Shown here: positions 46,501-57,729 of the stretch, one piece after another
How the letters are laid out: every line of letters begins with the position of its first letter
Numbering within the stretch: position 1 is the stretch's first letter
DNA from: Cheiracanthium punctorium
Lineage: Eukaryota; Arthropoda; Arachnida; Araneae; Cheiracanthiidae
NCBI GenBank assembly: GCA_038373885.1
Contig: JAWZYV010018244.1
Location: forward strand, 62,001 to 126,000
Length of the DNA: 64,000 bases
Direction: 5' to 3'
Translations under genes and position numbers: made by a program
The notes under the pieces: model-generated
Told to the model about the DNA's origin: nothing
What the model saw: only the letters and a program-made list of their open reading frames with translations
Database searches by the model: none

Positions 46501-49500
46501 GCTCTGCCATTCTTCTCGCACTCATGTCCAGTCATAACAAGTGGATGTTATGACTAAACGAGCGTGTGCGTGAGTTAAAAACCTTCATTCCACTTTATTT
46601 AAGCATTAAAAATAGTTAATTTAATTAGTTGCACATCTATAATATATAGTAATCAATCAGTGAGTTTTGTCACAGAGGGATCTTTTCTGAAATCATGCTT
46701 GTTTCTCAGAATATTTTCAAAGCTCTGCCATTCTTCTCGCACTCATGTCCAGTCATAACAAGTGGATGTTACGACTAAACGAGCGTGTGCGTGAGTTAAA
46801 AACCTTCATTCCACTTTATTTAAGCATTAAAAATAGTTAATTTCATTAGTTGCACATCTACAATATATAGCAATCAATCAGTGAGTTTTGTCACAGAGGG
46901 ATCTTTTCTGAAATCATGCTTGTTTCTCAGAATATTTTCAAAGCTCTGCCATTCTTCTCGCACTCATGTCCAGTCATAACAAGTGGATGTTACGACTAAA
47001 CGAGCGTGTGCGTGAGTTAGAAACCTTCATTCCACTTTATTTAAGCATTAAAAATAGTTAATTTCATTAGTTGCACATCTATAATATAATATATAGTAAT
47101 CAATCAGTGAGTTTTGTCACAGAGGGATCTTTTCTGAAATCATGCTTGTTTCTCAGAATATTTTCAAAGCTCTGCCATTCTTCTCGCACTCATGTCCAGT
47201 CATAACAAGTGGATGTTATGACTAAACGAGCGTGTGCGTGAGTTAAAAACCTTCAATCCACTTTATTTAAGCATTAAAAATAGTTAATTTCATTAGTTGC
47301 ACATCTACAATATATAGCAATCAATCAGTGAGTTTTGTCACAGAGGGATCTTTTCTGAAATCATGTTTGTTTCTCAGAATATTTTCAAAGCTCTGCCATT
47401 CTTCTCGCACTCATGTCCAGTCATAACAAGTGGATGTTATGACTAAACGAGCGTGTGCGTGAGTTAAAAACCTTCATTCCACTTTATTTAAGCATTAAAA
47501 ATAGTTAATTTATTAGTTGCACATCTATAATATATACTAATCAATCAGTGAGTTTTGTCACAGAGGGATCTTTTCTGAAATCATGCTTGTTTCTCAGAAT
47601 ATTTTCAAAGCTCTGCCATTCTTCTTGCACTCGTGCAATCATAAAAAGTGGATGTTATGACTAAACGAGCGTGTGCGTGAGTTAAAAACCTTCATTCCAC
47701 TTTATTTAAGCATTAAAAATAGTTAATTTCATTAGTTGCACATCTATAATATAATATATAGTAATCAATCAGTGAGTTTTGTCACAGAGGGATCTTTTCT
47801 GAAATCATCTTGTTTCTCAGAATATTTTCTAAGCTCTGCTATTCTTCTCGCACTCATGTCCAATCATAACACATGGGCGTTATGACTAAACGAGCGTGTG
47901 CGTGAGTTAAGAACCTTTATTCCACTTTATTTAAGCATTAAAAATAGTTAATTTCATTAGTTGCACACCTATAAAATATAGTAATCAATCAGTGAGTTTT
48001 CACAGAGGGATCTTTTCTGAAGTCATGCTTGTTTCTCAGAATATTTTCAAAGCTCTGCCATTCTTCTTGCACTCGTGCAATCATAACACGAGAATATTAA
48101 GACTTAGCTTGTGCGTGTGTTAAAACCTTCATTCCACTTTATTGAAGCATTAAAAAATGTTTATTTCATGAGTTGCATATCTGTAATGTACAGTAATCAA
48201 TCAATGAGTTTTGTCAAACAGGGATCTTTTCTGAAATTATTCTTATTTTTCGAAATGTCTTTATAGCTCGTATTCTTCTTGCAGTCATATCCTGTCGTAA
48301 CATATCATGGCTAAACGAGTCTTGCAGCAATTAAAAGTTTCAATTCACTTGGTTAAGGATTAAACAGTTTCATTACCCGCCTATCTAATATATCTTTAGT
48401 GTGTGCGTAAGTATTGCATTCAAGAAAACCTACCCGAGAGGTCTCTTTCTAGAGGGTTGAGCCTTGAACACAGGGCATATGAGGTGTTGACAGTTTAACA
48501 CAGTTGCGGCACATGCCTCCCACTGCACCCCCCCCCCCCCGAATTTCATTTCTGCGGAATTTTTAAGAGGTTCTCAAATTGTTAGATCGACAGGCCGCGG
48601 TAGGCCAGATCCCTTAACCCTCATACTTCAGCCATGTACCCTGTTCAGTGGCTTATCCATCAAGCATATTTGCAAAGAAATCGATATATCATTAGAGTGT
48701 TCTTTGTAAGTATGTGTGTATCTTTGTAATAAAACGGTAGTATGACCATAATATCGTTAGTCACTAGTATAATATCCAAAAGCCTTTTAGGCTGGTCCAG
48801 ACAGTGTGAAAACATTAAATGTGATTAATAATTAGAAATTCATTTTAAATGAAAAATTTGTATTCTGTAATTCTTTAATAATTTAGCACTATTTCAATTT
48901 TGATGAAAATCGATAGGTGCGTAATCCGTGCATTCAAAGATATAACATGCAGGGAAATATTAAAATTTGTTTGCAACTCAAGTATGTTACAGAGACATCT
49001 AATCTGAGACAATGTAGTGGCTTCAGATTATTTTCACAACTTCTGTATTTTGTTTTTGCACTCCATTACCAGTCATGATAAGTTATTATCATCACCTAAC
49101 GAGTGAGTGCACCGTGTTAAGATTATGAGCTTTACTACTCTGTAAAACGATCATGCAAATCTAAAAGTGCTCGAATTTTTAAAAGTGAATATTTTAGTCG
49201 AAAATCATGCACGTGTTTAATTCACGGAAACACACACACAACGATAAACAACAATGCTTATACATGCAATCATGCTTTTACAAAAGGCATCCATTATGTT
49301 TAAGAATAGTATAAATATTCTATCTGATACAGAATTGCTAATTCACGGCCAAGGTTAGAGGCTATTCATGCATTTTTAGACAAGAACAAGGATACATCTT
49401 TTAATACATTTTTAAAAGATATTCCTTGATAATACATTTGTAGTACCATGGAATATTTGTTATCACTTTGCAAGACTGCAAGCCCAGAAAGCATCCAGAA

Positions 49501-52500
49501 AAAAACGGCGAAATTGATGTGATCGAAAGGAGACGTGTAATAAATAATCCATGCTTTTAACAAACATAATATATACAAATAAGAATACAATATATACTCA
49601 CACTCTAGTTCACAACATGGATCAGATCCGAACCAAGCTAACGATAAATTTTTCTCGGCCAAAACGATTACGTTAGGTGGCATAATGAGTTTTACGATAT
49701 ATGGTTTTTACGCTGAAATGTACATTAGCTGTTAGTACCCACCATGTAAATTAAGATCTGGAACATATTTTTTTATTCGAGTCATCTTCTGAATTCGAAC
49801 AGTATTCTAAATTTATAATTCAGCGATCCTTGAAGAAAATGTCGGAAGTCTTTACATAAAAATCTTCAGTAATATACTGTTCATGTTAATTCACTAAAGT
49901 AAATTTACTTCGGATAAAGTATCTACTTGAGAACACAGACATTCTTTCTACTAATTTACTTTCCAATGTTTCTTGATCGTTAGAGGTGGTTCTCCAAGCG
50001 TTATAATTATGCGAATAACTAATATAGAAAAAAGGTTATTAAGGTTGACATTTATCTAGGTAATTTGAAAGGCTACAAAGGTTTTACTTTTCTTTTTTCT
50101 TAAGGCTGACAAAAAGCTTCAAATGTTTAAATTTTATGAGGAGCAAATGTGTCGTACAGTTGGTAAAGAACAAGATGCTTAAAGTTGGTACAGCTCTTGT
50201 TCGTTAAAAGAATGACCACAAGTTTTACTGTACACATGAATCAAGTATATATACAAAATTAAGAAAAACAACTTCAAAATACCAATCTTAAATAAATAAG
50301 AAATAATTAGACGGGTTAATGGTTTAAACTAGCTTTAGATTATTTTATGAATTTTTCATATTTTTTTATTTTTATTTTATGAGATTTATTTTTATTTATT
50401 TTTTAAGCTTTTAAAATCAACATTTTTTTTTTTTTTTTTGTAATGATCATAATCAGGAATTGGCACGACCTCCAGGATTCCAGGTTTTCGATTTCTATTG
50501 TATTCACTTTCAGGATGCATTATGAATGATTCAATTTGTCATAATACAACATTAGTTTATCAAGAGAAATCTTACATTTCATTTCATATATATATAATAT
50601 ATATATTTCATTTACGTGCACACTGGCTCAATGCAAAAAGTAGATGAATTAGATGCCTAATGAATAAATAAAGGTATGAAAAGTAAAATCAGTGGTGGAT
50701 CCAAGAGGGATTGGGTGATCGCCATTCCCTTCAGAGTACTTCAAAATCTGCCGAGTCTAACCATACTGAATCCAGCTTTAAACTGTTAGAAAAATTCCTT
50801 CACGGTTGGAAAAAATGTAGCGGAAAAGACTCCCTTTCTGTGACCGCTGTTGCTCCTAAGCTTGGGTCCCTGAATGCTGCACCGGAAACAGCGAATGCAC
50901 CAGCTCAAACACGGGACCCCCATCGGAACCTTCAAAGATCCATTTCGCAAGCAACACTGGTCACATATAGTGGAGTCATCTCCGCTGTACCCTTTCACTG
51001 ATGATAACGAGCAGGTTAAATGTAGGTTCGAAGTTAAAGATTATAGTAAAAGAAATCTCCTTTCATTGATAAAATGCTTTGATATGCTTATCATTCTTCC
51101 TTAAAGTTTTTTTTTTTTTTTTAAATTCGCCACTGATTAAGATGAAGTCAGAATGAAAGCACAGTAATAACACATACCTGTGGATTAATTCAAACACGTC
51201 TGGCTGAAGATCGGGGAGTTTTAGAACAATGGGAGTTTCTGGAGGAACAAAGCCCTCTGGATTGGCAAGCCTCATATTTAAATCTTCCAGCTGACTCCCG
51301 CTGGCTGTTCTTAGGAGGGCCGACAGAGTGGGCTGCGTCTTCATCAGAATGAAGGAGTGTGCTGGGAAGCGCCACTCTTCATGCCCCACTATAAAGGTAA
51401 TATCACTGTGGTCTTCACTGTTGTAGAATATATGTCCAGGACTTGGAGCTGAAGGTTCGGGGAGGGGTTGGCAACGAGGGCTGTTATCCTGAAAGACAGA
51501 CGAATCATAATTAAGAATGAATTCAGTCAGAAAGAGGAAGAACTGGCATCTTTTTGGAAACAAGAGGAAGGTAAAAGGCCACAGAAGAAACGAATAACTT
51601 TCGGTGGCGCTAATTCACATGGACGTGGGATATCAGAAAATTTCGTTTTGTTGGCTTTTCACAGAATTAAAAAGAAAGGTAATTGTAAGCTCTTCATTAT
51701 TGTTATCAATGCAGTCTGTATTTTTTACTTCCCATATATCAATCATGTTGACAGTGACGTTGTGGCAACGTTACATTTCGTCACTTTCGTTGAATCATAG
51801 TCATGTAAATGCAAGATCTTCCATGACGCTCTTTCATGTCAAACATGTGACGTCGCAGTGTAATGATAACTAGTTTCAATGTAATATTGCAGTACACCCA
51901 TGCGGGTCACTATGGCGTCCCGGATGGCCATCACATGACGTCACAGAAACTGTCCCAGATGGCCATTTGTCCGTCGTCACAACCTGTTTGCGACTTATGC
52001 ATAATGTCACAGGAAGTCACAGTGTGACCAATATGCATGCATGTTGCGACATTATAGTGCTATATGGGTTATAGCTTTAAAACATAAAGAAGGATTGCTC
52101 TGCAAGCTGTTATTTTATAGGCCTTAATTTACATAAAACGTTTACCCTTTTGCTTTTATTAGAAATAATTTAACTATACCATAACATACCGTCTATCACA
52201 AAAAATACTTTGTTATATTGGAATATTTATGCTGTATTTTCATTTTGTTATTGATGGTATAGGGGTAAAAAAAATATCACGGTTTATATAATAAATAACC
52301 CAGGAAATATATTAAATTCTCACTTTTATTTTTACAAATTTGCCACATTTTAAAATCATAACTGAATTTAAAATTACAATCATTTTACACAAAAGAATGT
52401 AAAAAAGTTTCTCAAAGTTATTGAATCCAACTTATTTTAACTTTTCGAACATGTACCATGTAAGGAAAGCATTGCAATCATGAAAAAAATCCGAATTTGA

Positions 52501-55500
52501 GATTTTGATGTATTTACACGTTTTGTGGTCTTCTGAATTCGGCTATGCTATTTTTACGGTGATTTTTGTATGTATTTATGTTCGTATAAATGTGTGTATG
52601 AGTGAACACGATAGATCCTAAACGGTGCATTTGATTGATGTCAAAAGACCATCCTCACATTTGGTTTTGGTATGCATAGAATGCATGTTTTTTTTTTTTT
52701 TTCCAGTGCTACAAAAAAGATTTCTTATACATTACGGCCTACGGACGCAAATTCTTGAAAGTGTACAAGCGTTTACGATGTAAAATCGATTGACCGCGAA
52801 TTGAGTATGTATATTACAAGTCACTGTATGTTACAACTCACTCACCCAACCTGTATTGATTCTAGTGTGTTCAGGACTTGTAGTTTTTGTACAGGGGTAC
52901 AAAGAGAATTCTTGTACATTACGACCTACAGACGCAAATTATTTAAAATATGCTAGAATGTAAACGGTGCATTCGATTGAACGCAAATAAGGTAAGTATA
53001 ATGTAGGTCACAGTCAGATGACCTACATAAGTTTTGATGTCTACGGACTGATAGTTTGTACACATGGTTGCAAAAAAGAATTCTTCTACTTTACGGCCTA
53101 TGGACTTAAATAATCTTGTGCTAGTATCTAAATACTCCATTTGAATAAGTTAAAATTGGGTATGGATATTATATGTCATCATCGTCACACAACCTGTATG
53201 CCTTTTGGTGTGTGTAGAACTTATACACTGCTGGCCACTCAAATTGCAACACCAAGAAAAACAAGAGATATCACAACAAAATTTATTGTGTAGATAACAT
53301 GTTGACCAAGTAACAAATGATTAAATTTACAGCATTCTATGAAGCGTGGTTCCTGCCAAAATCAGTACCCAGAGTAGCCGCCGTTGTTGGAGATCACAGC
53401 TGCCACACGCCTCGGCATTGATTCAAAGAGACTTTGAATGTGTTCTTGGGGTACAGCAGACCAAGCAGCTTCCACACGTTGCCAAAGTTGATCTGGTGTG
53501 ACAGCTGGGGATGAACTCTGGGTCAGTCGTTGAGCAACCATGGACCACATGTTTTCTATCGGCGAAAGATCCGGAGAGCGCGCCGGCCAGGGAAGCAATT
53601 CAATCTGGTGATTGACGAAGAACCCTTGGACAATGCGTGCCACGTGTGGCCGTGCATTATCCTGCTGAAATATGGCTGTTGGCAAGCCCTGAAGGTAAGA
53701 AAGGACAACTGGCTCCAACACCTCGGAGATGTAGCGCTGGCTGGTTAAAGTACCGGCAATGCGTACTAGAGGAGTGCGAGAGAGATATCCGATACCGCCC
53801 CATACCATAATACCCGGTGCAGGACCAGTGTGACGGTGCATAATGCAGCTGTTCAGCATCCTCTCTCCACGGTGTCTCCAGACTCGAATCCGACCGTCGT
53901 GGTGTTGCATACAGAAGCGTGACTCGTCAGTAAAGAGAATTTCATTCCATTCTGTCGTCCACATCCTTCTTTCATCGCACCATTGGCGGCGGAGACGTCT
54001 GTGGTTCCGCGTCAGAGGTAGACAAAGCAACGGACGTCTTGCGGACAGACCATTCTGCTGTAAACGACGTCGAATGGTACGCGCAGACACTGGATGATGC
54101 GTTACAGACTGAATCTGCTGTGATATGGTTCGTGATGTGACTGAGCGGTCCGTCACTGCCATGCGTACAATCTGCCTGTCATCACGTGACGTGGTGCACT
54201 GAGGTCGATGCGGTCGATCACGTCTGTCCGTCGTACCCTCCTGCACCCAACGATCACATATCCGCATCACAGTTGTTTGGTTTCGTCCAATACGACGACC
54301 GATTTCCCTGAAAGATAACCCACAATCTCGGTATGCCACTATCCTTCCTCTGTCAAACTCGGATACTTGATCAAAAGATGATCGTTGTTTCCTACGAGGC
54401 ATAATTTATCGTTTTTTTGAAAAAAAAGCAAGAAAAACACAATTGCTGTACTTGAAACCGTCGAAATCTCCAAGCCTTAAATAGCGCTTTGAGGTGGCGC
54501 CACAGGCGCGCTTGATGTGCGTCTGCGCTGAAATTCTAATCATTTGCATATCTCACCTCAGCTAATGCATGTTGTAAATTTCATATTATTTGCATGCTTC
54601 CTTCAGGGTGTTGCATTTACGATGGCCAGCAGTGTAGTTTTTGCACAGGGCCACAAAAAAGAGTTTTTCTATGCAATCAAATTATTTGAAGTGCTATAGC
54701 GTCTGAACACTGTATTCGACTCAGTTGAATCAAATTTATTTAAACGCTTGGTAAAGATCGAGTGGATTCAATCCACATTTTGTTCACACACTGTTATACA
54801 ACCACTGTGTGTGGAAGGGGGGGGGAGACTCGTGTTTTGTCCCCCTAGCAGTTTACACGAACTTTACATGCGATAATTTTAACTTTTAAGTGATATTAGT
54901 TTTAAAAAATAGTAAAATAGAGATTGTAAGCTGATTATGAAAAACTGGTGAAGAATGGATGTTTAAACTGCCCGGGCAATGTTTGCTTTCGTCAGTAATT
55001 ATCATCAGCATAATTATTTTATTTTCCTTTCCTGTATATATTTTATTATTCTTTCTGGTCCAGATACATATCTTAACAAACAAATTCAAACATACCTTGT
55101 AAATGTAACTGTTAAGATAAATTTTAATGCTTGAATACAATTAAGCAAATAAAATGAAACTTAAAGTTGTTCATTTCAGAGAAATGAATGATAAATGCGT
55201 GTTGATATTCAAGGTTTATACTTAAAAATATTTCGATTTCAACTCTGATTTCAACGCTTCAACGGACATCTAAACTGGAAACATAAATCTCTTTCTGTTG
55301 TTTCCTGTAATATACCGACAGCGCTTATCTCCTCCGACTAATGCAAGACCATGCTTTTTGTTCCTTGTAGAATTTATGAAATAGAAAGCTAAATGCATAG
55401 AAGCGACAGGTGAAATTCATGATTTTATGCAGCAATCATCATTAAATAAGTACACATGATTTTTTTCTCTATTGTCAAAGTAAGTTAAAATTATAACATT

Positions 55501-57528
55501 AAATAGAAAACATAAAAAAAGGGGAAAATAAATTATTTCACGCTAATGCGATACTGACAAAAAGCTCACGGATAGAACTGGGTAGAGTCCGATTAATAGC
55601 ATTGGGGTGTGAGAAAGAGAGAGAAGTATCACCTGTTTTGAAGTGTGAGAAACAAGAAAATGTAAAAATGCGAAATAAACCAAAAGCGAAAAATTAACTT
55701 TTCATTTAACTTCCAAAGTAATCGAAAGGTCTCATAGGTATTCAAATAGCCTTGCAAAAATTTTAATTATTCTTCCGAAGAATATTTGTGCAGTTTTTGA
55801 AATCTATGATTCAATTTTACTGGGGGACTTTCATTGATTTGTGTAGGAATTTCTTGTTCGGAAGTACAGGAAACTCTGTTTATCAAACAACAAGATTGCC
55901 GTACAGTTCTTCAAGTGAATAAAGGCTTAGCGCAGTTTTTTTTTTTTTAAAAGTCTGTTTTGATTGATATGGTGAGAGGCCATAAGTTGGTTTGCCAGAC
56001 AGGACAGCTCACGGCAGCGAATGTGCCGTTTGAGCACTTCCTGGAGTTTCCTGCAACTGTTTTGATCACGGATGGCAAAATTTACTTGCTCTAAGAGCCA
56101 CAAATGATGGATTTTAGATATTCTAGAGCATCAGAAAAAAGATGAACCACGATTGGTGAGAAGGCTCCATATGTTTTTATTTATTTTTTAATACGCCACA
56201 ATCCATTTGCTGTTTAAAAAATACTTAAAGACTGAAGAACGTAAAACAAAATTACCGAGTTTTTAAAAATGGTTCTCGATCAAAAAATCCTAGCTCGGAA
56301 GGAGCCCAGATGACTGGTTTCAATTTTCAGTACTTTGAATTGTTTTTGTTTTTTTTTGTCTTCGATAATTGAATGTATCAAACACAAGCTTCGGACATCG
56401 GTCTATAATTTAATTGGTTAGCATTTAAATGAACTAGTAAGAACTACTCTAACGAGTCATTAACCAAGCTTGAAAGATCCATACCCAAATCAACTTTTAA
56501 AGATTTGTTTTACAAATTTGTTTCATTGAATCGGTACCATTTAAAAAAAGTTTTTCAGGTAGATTGTTGCATTTCTTAACTTACAATAATTTAAACAAAA
56601 TAACTACTTTTCTCAATTTACCATATTTTATTTACATAAGAGCCGCACTACTCGCTTACGAGAGCCGCGTTATAGCCGCCCCTGATTTCGATCATCATGG
56701 CAATTCTCGAATGTGCTAGCGATTGTCGAGAGGACTTTGGGAATTGACTTTGGGTGCAACCTTCCGGTTACTAGTCTGACACCTTAATCAATAGGGCTAC
56801 TAGGCAAATGATTGGAGTTAAACAGAATGGATCAGAGCAGTGATCCTCTATAAGCACTGGCGGACCCAAGGAGGGAAGCGAAGGGGCGATCGCCCTTCCT
56901 TTGAGCGCACTCGAACCTAAAAATCTAACTAACGAGGCTAACTTGGCGAGTTTGACACACCATTGAGCCTAGGTTTAACCTGCTTGTTCTCATCACTGAA
57001 CAGACTATTCCTTTCCGTGATCAGTGTTGCTTCCCAGTTTACCAGTTTGGGTCTTTGAATGCTCACAGAAAGAGATAGTTTTCCCTGCTGCATCTTTTCA
57101 GTGATGAGAACGAACAGGTTAAACTTGTGCCTCAAGATAAAAAAGAATAGGGCGTTGAAATAACATGCGATAAACTGCTTCGTCCATACTGATCGCCCTC
57201 CCTTGAAGCTTTTGCTGATTCTCCACTACTGTCAGTATGGGGACTGAATAAAGTTTCTGAGAATACAGGTCGCACTTACAAGACTGAGAAATCCGTCTCT
57301 GGCGTGTGTCCCTTCACCTCCCTGTTGTACTCGAGTGGTCACGACAGGAGCGGTCGTCTCGCTGTCCTCTCCACCCGTGTTCGTGCACCGCATAGGAGGC
57401 AGGAGGAGAGTGGGCCGAACGTTTGGGGGCGTCGAGGATCGCCTCTGGGGGTGTTTGGCTTTCGGTCCGCTCTTTCGACGCCATGCGACGCCGCCGCTCT
57501 CCGATCGCTTTACCTTGGATGGCAGGCA
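41997..57528 (-). CDS. BTB-BACK domain protein (BTBD1/2/3/6-like), N-terminus incomplete
   Basis: Exons in transcription order: 57528-57280, 51488-51178, 42840-41997. Phases agree (0, then 2/1), giving 467 residues to a TGA/TAG-type stop at 41997-41999. Residues 1-100 are basic and Ser/Pro/Thr-rich, probably disordered. The BTB fold runs from about 108 (HSDITFIVG, FPAHSFIL) across the exon 2-3 junction (HRYLYTGQV) to about 245; the BACK domain follows to about 370 (VFDSVMRWA, LGKALFLVRY, MTPEEF). BTB-BACK proteins usually dimerise and present substrates to CUL3 ubiquitin ligase; this role is inferred from family only. Members of the BTBD1/2/3/6 group normally continue into a PHR domain; here about 95 mostly charged and Ser/Pro-rich residues follow and the protein stops. 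The exons are GC-rich, unlike the surrounding DNA. The start codon is not secured. Confidence 0.82.
42841..44659. other. BTB-gene intron between last two exons, part before the satellite
   Basis: A (CA)n-(TA)n microsatellite at 43482-43516. The block 43130-43480 is less AT-rich and includes TATTTAAG and AATAAA motifs in an LTR-like order, but no paired LTR is seen. Otherwise featureless. Confidence 0.45.
44660..48395. repeat. 220-bp satellite array, about 16 units
   Basis: Units can be phased on AATCAATCAGTGAGTTTTGT, starting at 44871, 45097, 45317, 45537, 45763, 45989, 46210, 46430, 46651, 46872, 47098, 47319, 47539, 47763, 47983 and 48195. Steps are 220-221 bp, or 226 where ATAAT is duplicated. 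The central units are nearly identical; the first (44660-44870, truncated) and the last two are clearly diverged, as expected for edges of an array. Each unit has a small inverted repeat (CATAAC...GTTATG). Lies inside the intron between BTB exons. Confidence 0.95.
48396..50689. other. BTB-gene intron, part after the satellite
   Basis: A single diverged stretch near 49060-49110 (CACTCCATTACCAGTCATGA, AACGAGTGAGTG) resembles the satellite unit, suggesting an older outlier. A poly-C run lies near 48526. Nothing else recognised. Confidence 0.5.
50690..51135 (+). mobile_element. hAT-type MITE of the CAGTGGNGGATCC family, copy 2
   Basis: Ends CAGTGGTGGATCCAAGAG and, inverted, CAGTGGCGAATTTAAAA. 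Flanks AGTAAAAT and ATTAAGAT agree at 6 of 8. It lies only 42 bp from the donor of the BTB exon at 51178. Confidence 0.78.
51178..51488 (-). CDS. BTB-BACK gene, exon with BTB N-terminal half
   Basis: Acceptor CTGTCTTTCAG, donor GTATGT. It codes 103 residues plus two bases: a Pro/Ser-rich lead, then DHSDITFIVGHEEWRFPAHS and LKLPDLQPDVFELIH, the A1-A3 strands and helices of a BTB fold. An insert of about 20 residues (SGSQLEDLNMRLANPEGFVP) sits between the helix pair and the ILKLPD strand, longer than usual. Confidence 0.88.
53226..54634 (-). mobile_element. Intact Tc1-like transposon, 1409 bp
   Basis: TA target duplication at 53224-53225 and 54635-54636. Terminal inverted repeats of about 28 bp start CACTGCTGGCCA in both directions and end in TGCAACACC; a few inner positions differ. 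It encodes a single full-length transposase. Confidence 0.96.
53362..54402 (-). CDS. Tc1-like transposase, full length
   Basis: 346 residues, the normal length for Tc1 transposases (about 340), uninterrupted. Two helix-turn-helix motifs of the paired-like DNA-binding region occupy about 10-110 (FREIGRRIGRNQTTVMRICD; ARTIRRRLQQNGL), with a Gly/Arg-rich linker. The catalytic domain has D159 in FTDESRF, D248 in FQQDNARPH and E283 in SPIENMW, i.e. DD34E, as in the Tc1 family. It cuts and pastes its own element at TA sites in the nucleus. It lies in sense with the BTB-BACK gene, in an intron. The low decay suggests a recent arrival, by transposition or horizontal transfer. Confidence 0.96.
   Translation of the reverse strand: MPRRKQRSSFDQVSEFDRGRIVAYRDCGLSFREIGRRIGRNQTTVMRICDRWVQEGTTDRRDRPHRPQCTTSRDDRQIVRMAVTDRSVTSRTISQQIQSVTHHPVSARTIRRRLQQNGLSARRPLLCLPLTRNHRRLRRQWCDERRMWTTEWNEILFTDESRFCMQHHDGRIRVWRHRGERMLNSCIMHRHTGPAPGIMVWGGIGYLSRTPLVRIAGTLTSQRYISEVLEPVVLSYLQGLPTAIFQQDNARPHVARIVQGFFVNHQIELLPWPARSPDLSPIENMWSMVAQRLTQSSSPAVTPDQLWQRVEAAWSAVPQEHIQSLFESMPRRVAAVISNNGGYSGY
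56855..57229 (+). mobile_element. hAT-type MITE of the CAGTGGNGGATCC family, copy 3
   Basis: Left end CACTGGCGGACCCAAGG; right end near GATTCTCCACTA. The interior matches copy 1 in GTGATCAGTGTTGCTTC-like and GGGTCTTTGAATGCTC blocks. Target duplication not recovered. Confidence 0.65.
57280..57528 (-). CDS. BTB-BACK gene, upstream low-complexity exon
   Basis: Acceptor TTCTTTCCACAG, donor GTAAGT, phase 0 at both ends, 83 codons. Composition is Arg/Ser/Pro/Thr-rich with no recognised domain. Two other minus-strand frames are also open over much of it, so the frame is chosen because it is the only one that runs through the donor and joins the next exon in phase. More exons must lie upstream. Confidence 0.65.
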
Positions 57529-57729
57529 CTGTGGAAAGAAAGAAACAAAAAAATCAGGTTGTGAAAAACATCGCAAATGAATCATCCAAATTAAATTAAT
57601 TAAGATGAAAGTTCATTGGCAAGTACGCAATTTAAAATCTGCATAAATAGGATTAGCGTTACACTAGAAAGATTATAAAACTCCTTTAACACAAACCCCA
57701 ACCTTATTTGAGATTGACTACTGCTTACG

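Larger units (their letters stand above)
52447..54787 (+). repeat. Dispersed repeat, copy 2, split by Tc1
   Basis: Matches copy 1 at both ends: GAACATGTACCATGTAAGGA at the start, GGTAAAGATCGAGTGGATTC at the end. Internal units of about 183 bp carry TACGGCCTACGGACGCAAAT. The Tc1 element (53226-54634) interrupts it; 930 bp remain without it. Confidence 0.78.
51489..57279. other. BTB-gene intron, 5.8 kb
   Basis: Carries the TGACGTCA-like cluster (51830-52030), dispersed repeat copy 2 with the Tc1 insertion, and a CAGTGGNGGATCC-family MITE. Between 54790 and 56850 it is mostly featureless; at 56640-56684 a GC-richer block ends in GCCGCCCCTG and, inverted, could be the terminus of another hAT-like element, but I found no partner end. 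Confidence 0.55.

Noticed and set aside
44660..48395. Regular repeats resembling a CRISPR array
   Set aside because: Whole 220-bp units are repeated without unique spacers, and the context is eukaryotic; it is a satellite.
51468..51873. Plus-strand frames of 89 and 110 codons
   Set aside because: They start antisense to the BTB exon and continue into intron; no recognisable product.
56640..56684. Possible hAT terminus (GCCGCCCCTG, inverted CAGGGGCGGC)
   Set aside because: No partner end or target duplication was found within the window.
57304..57580. Overlapping open frames on both strands around the upstream BTB exon
   Set aside because: Only one minus-strand frame passes from acceptor to donor in the phase required; the others lack splice support and any domain.
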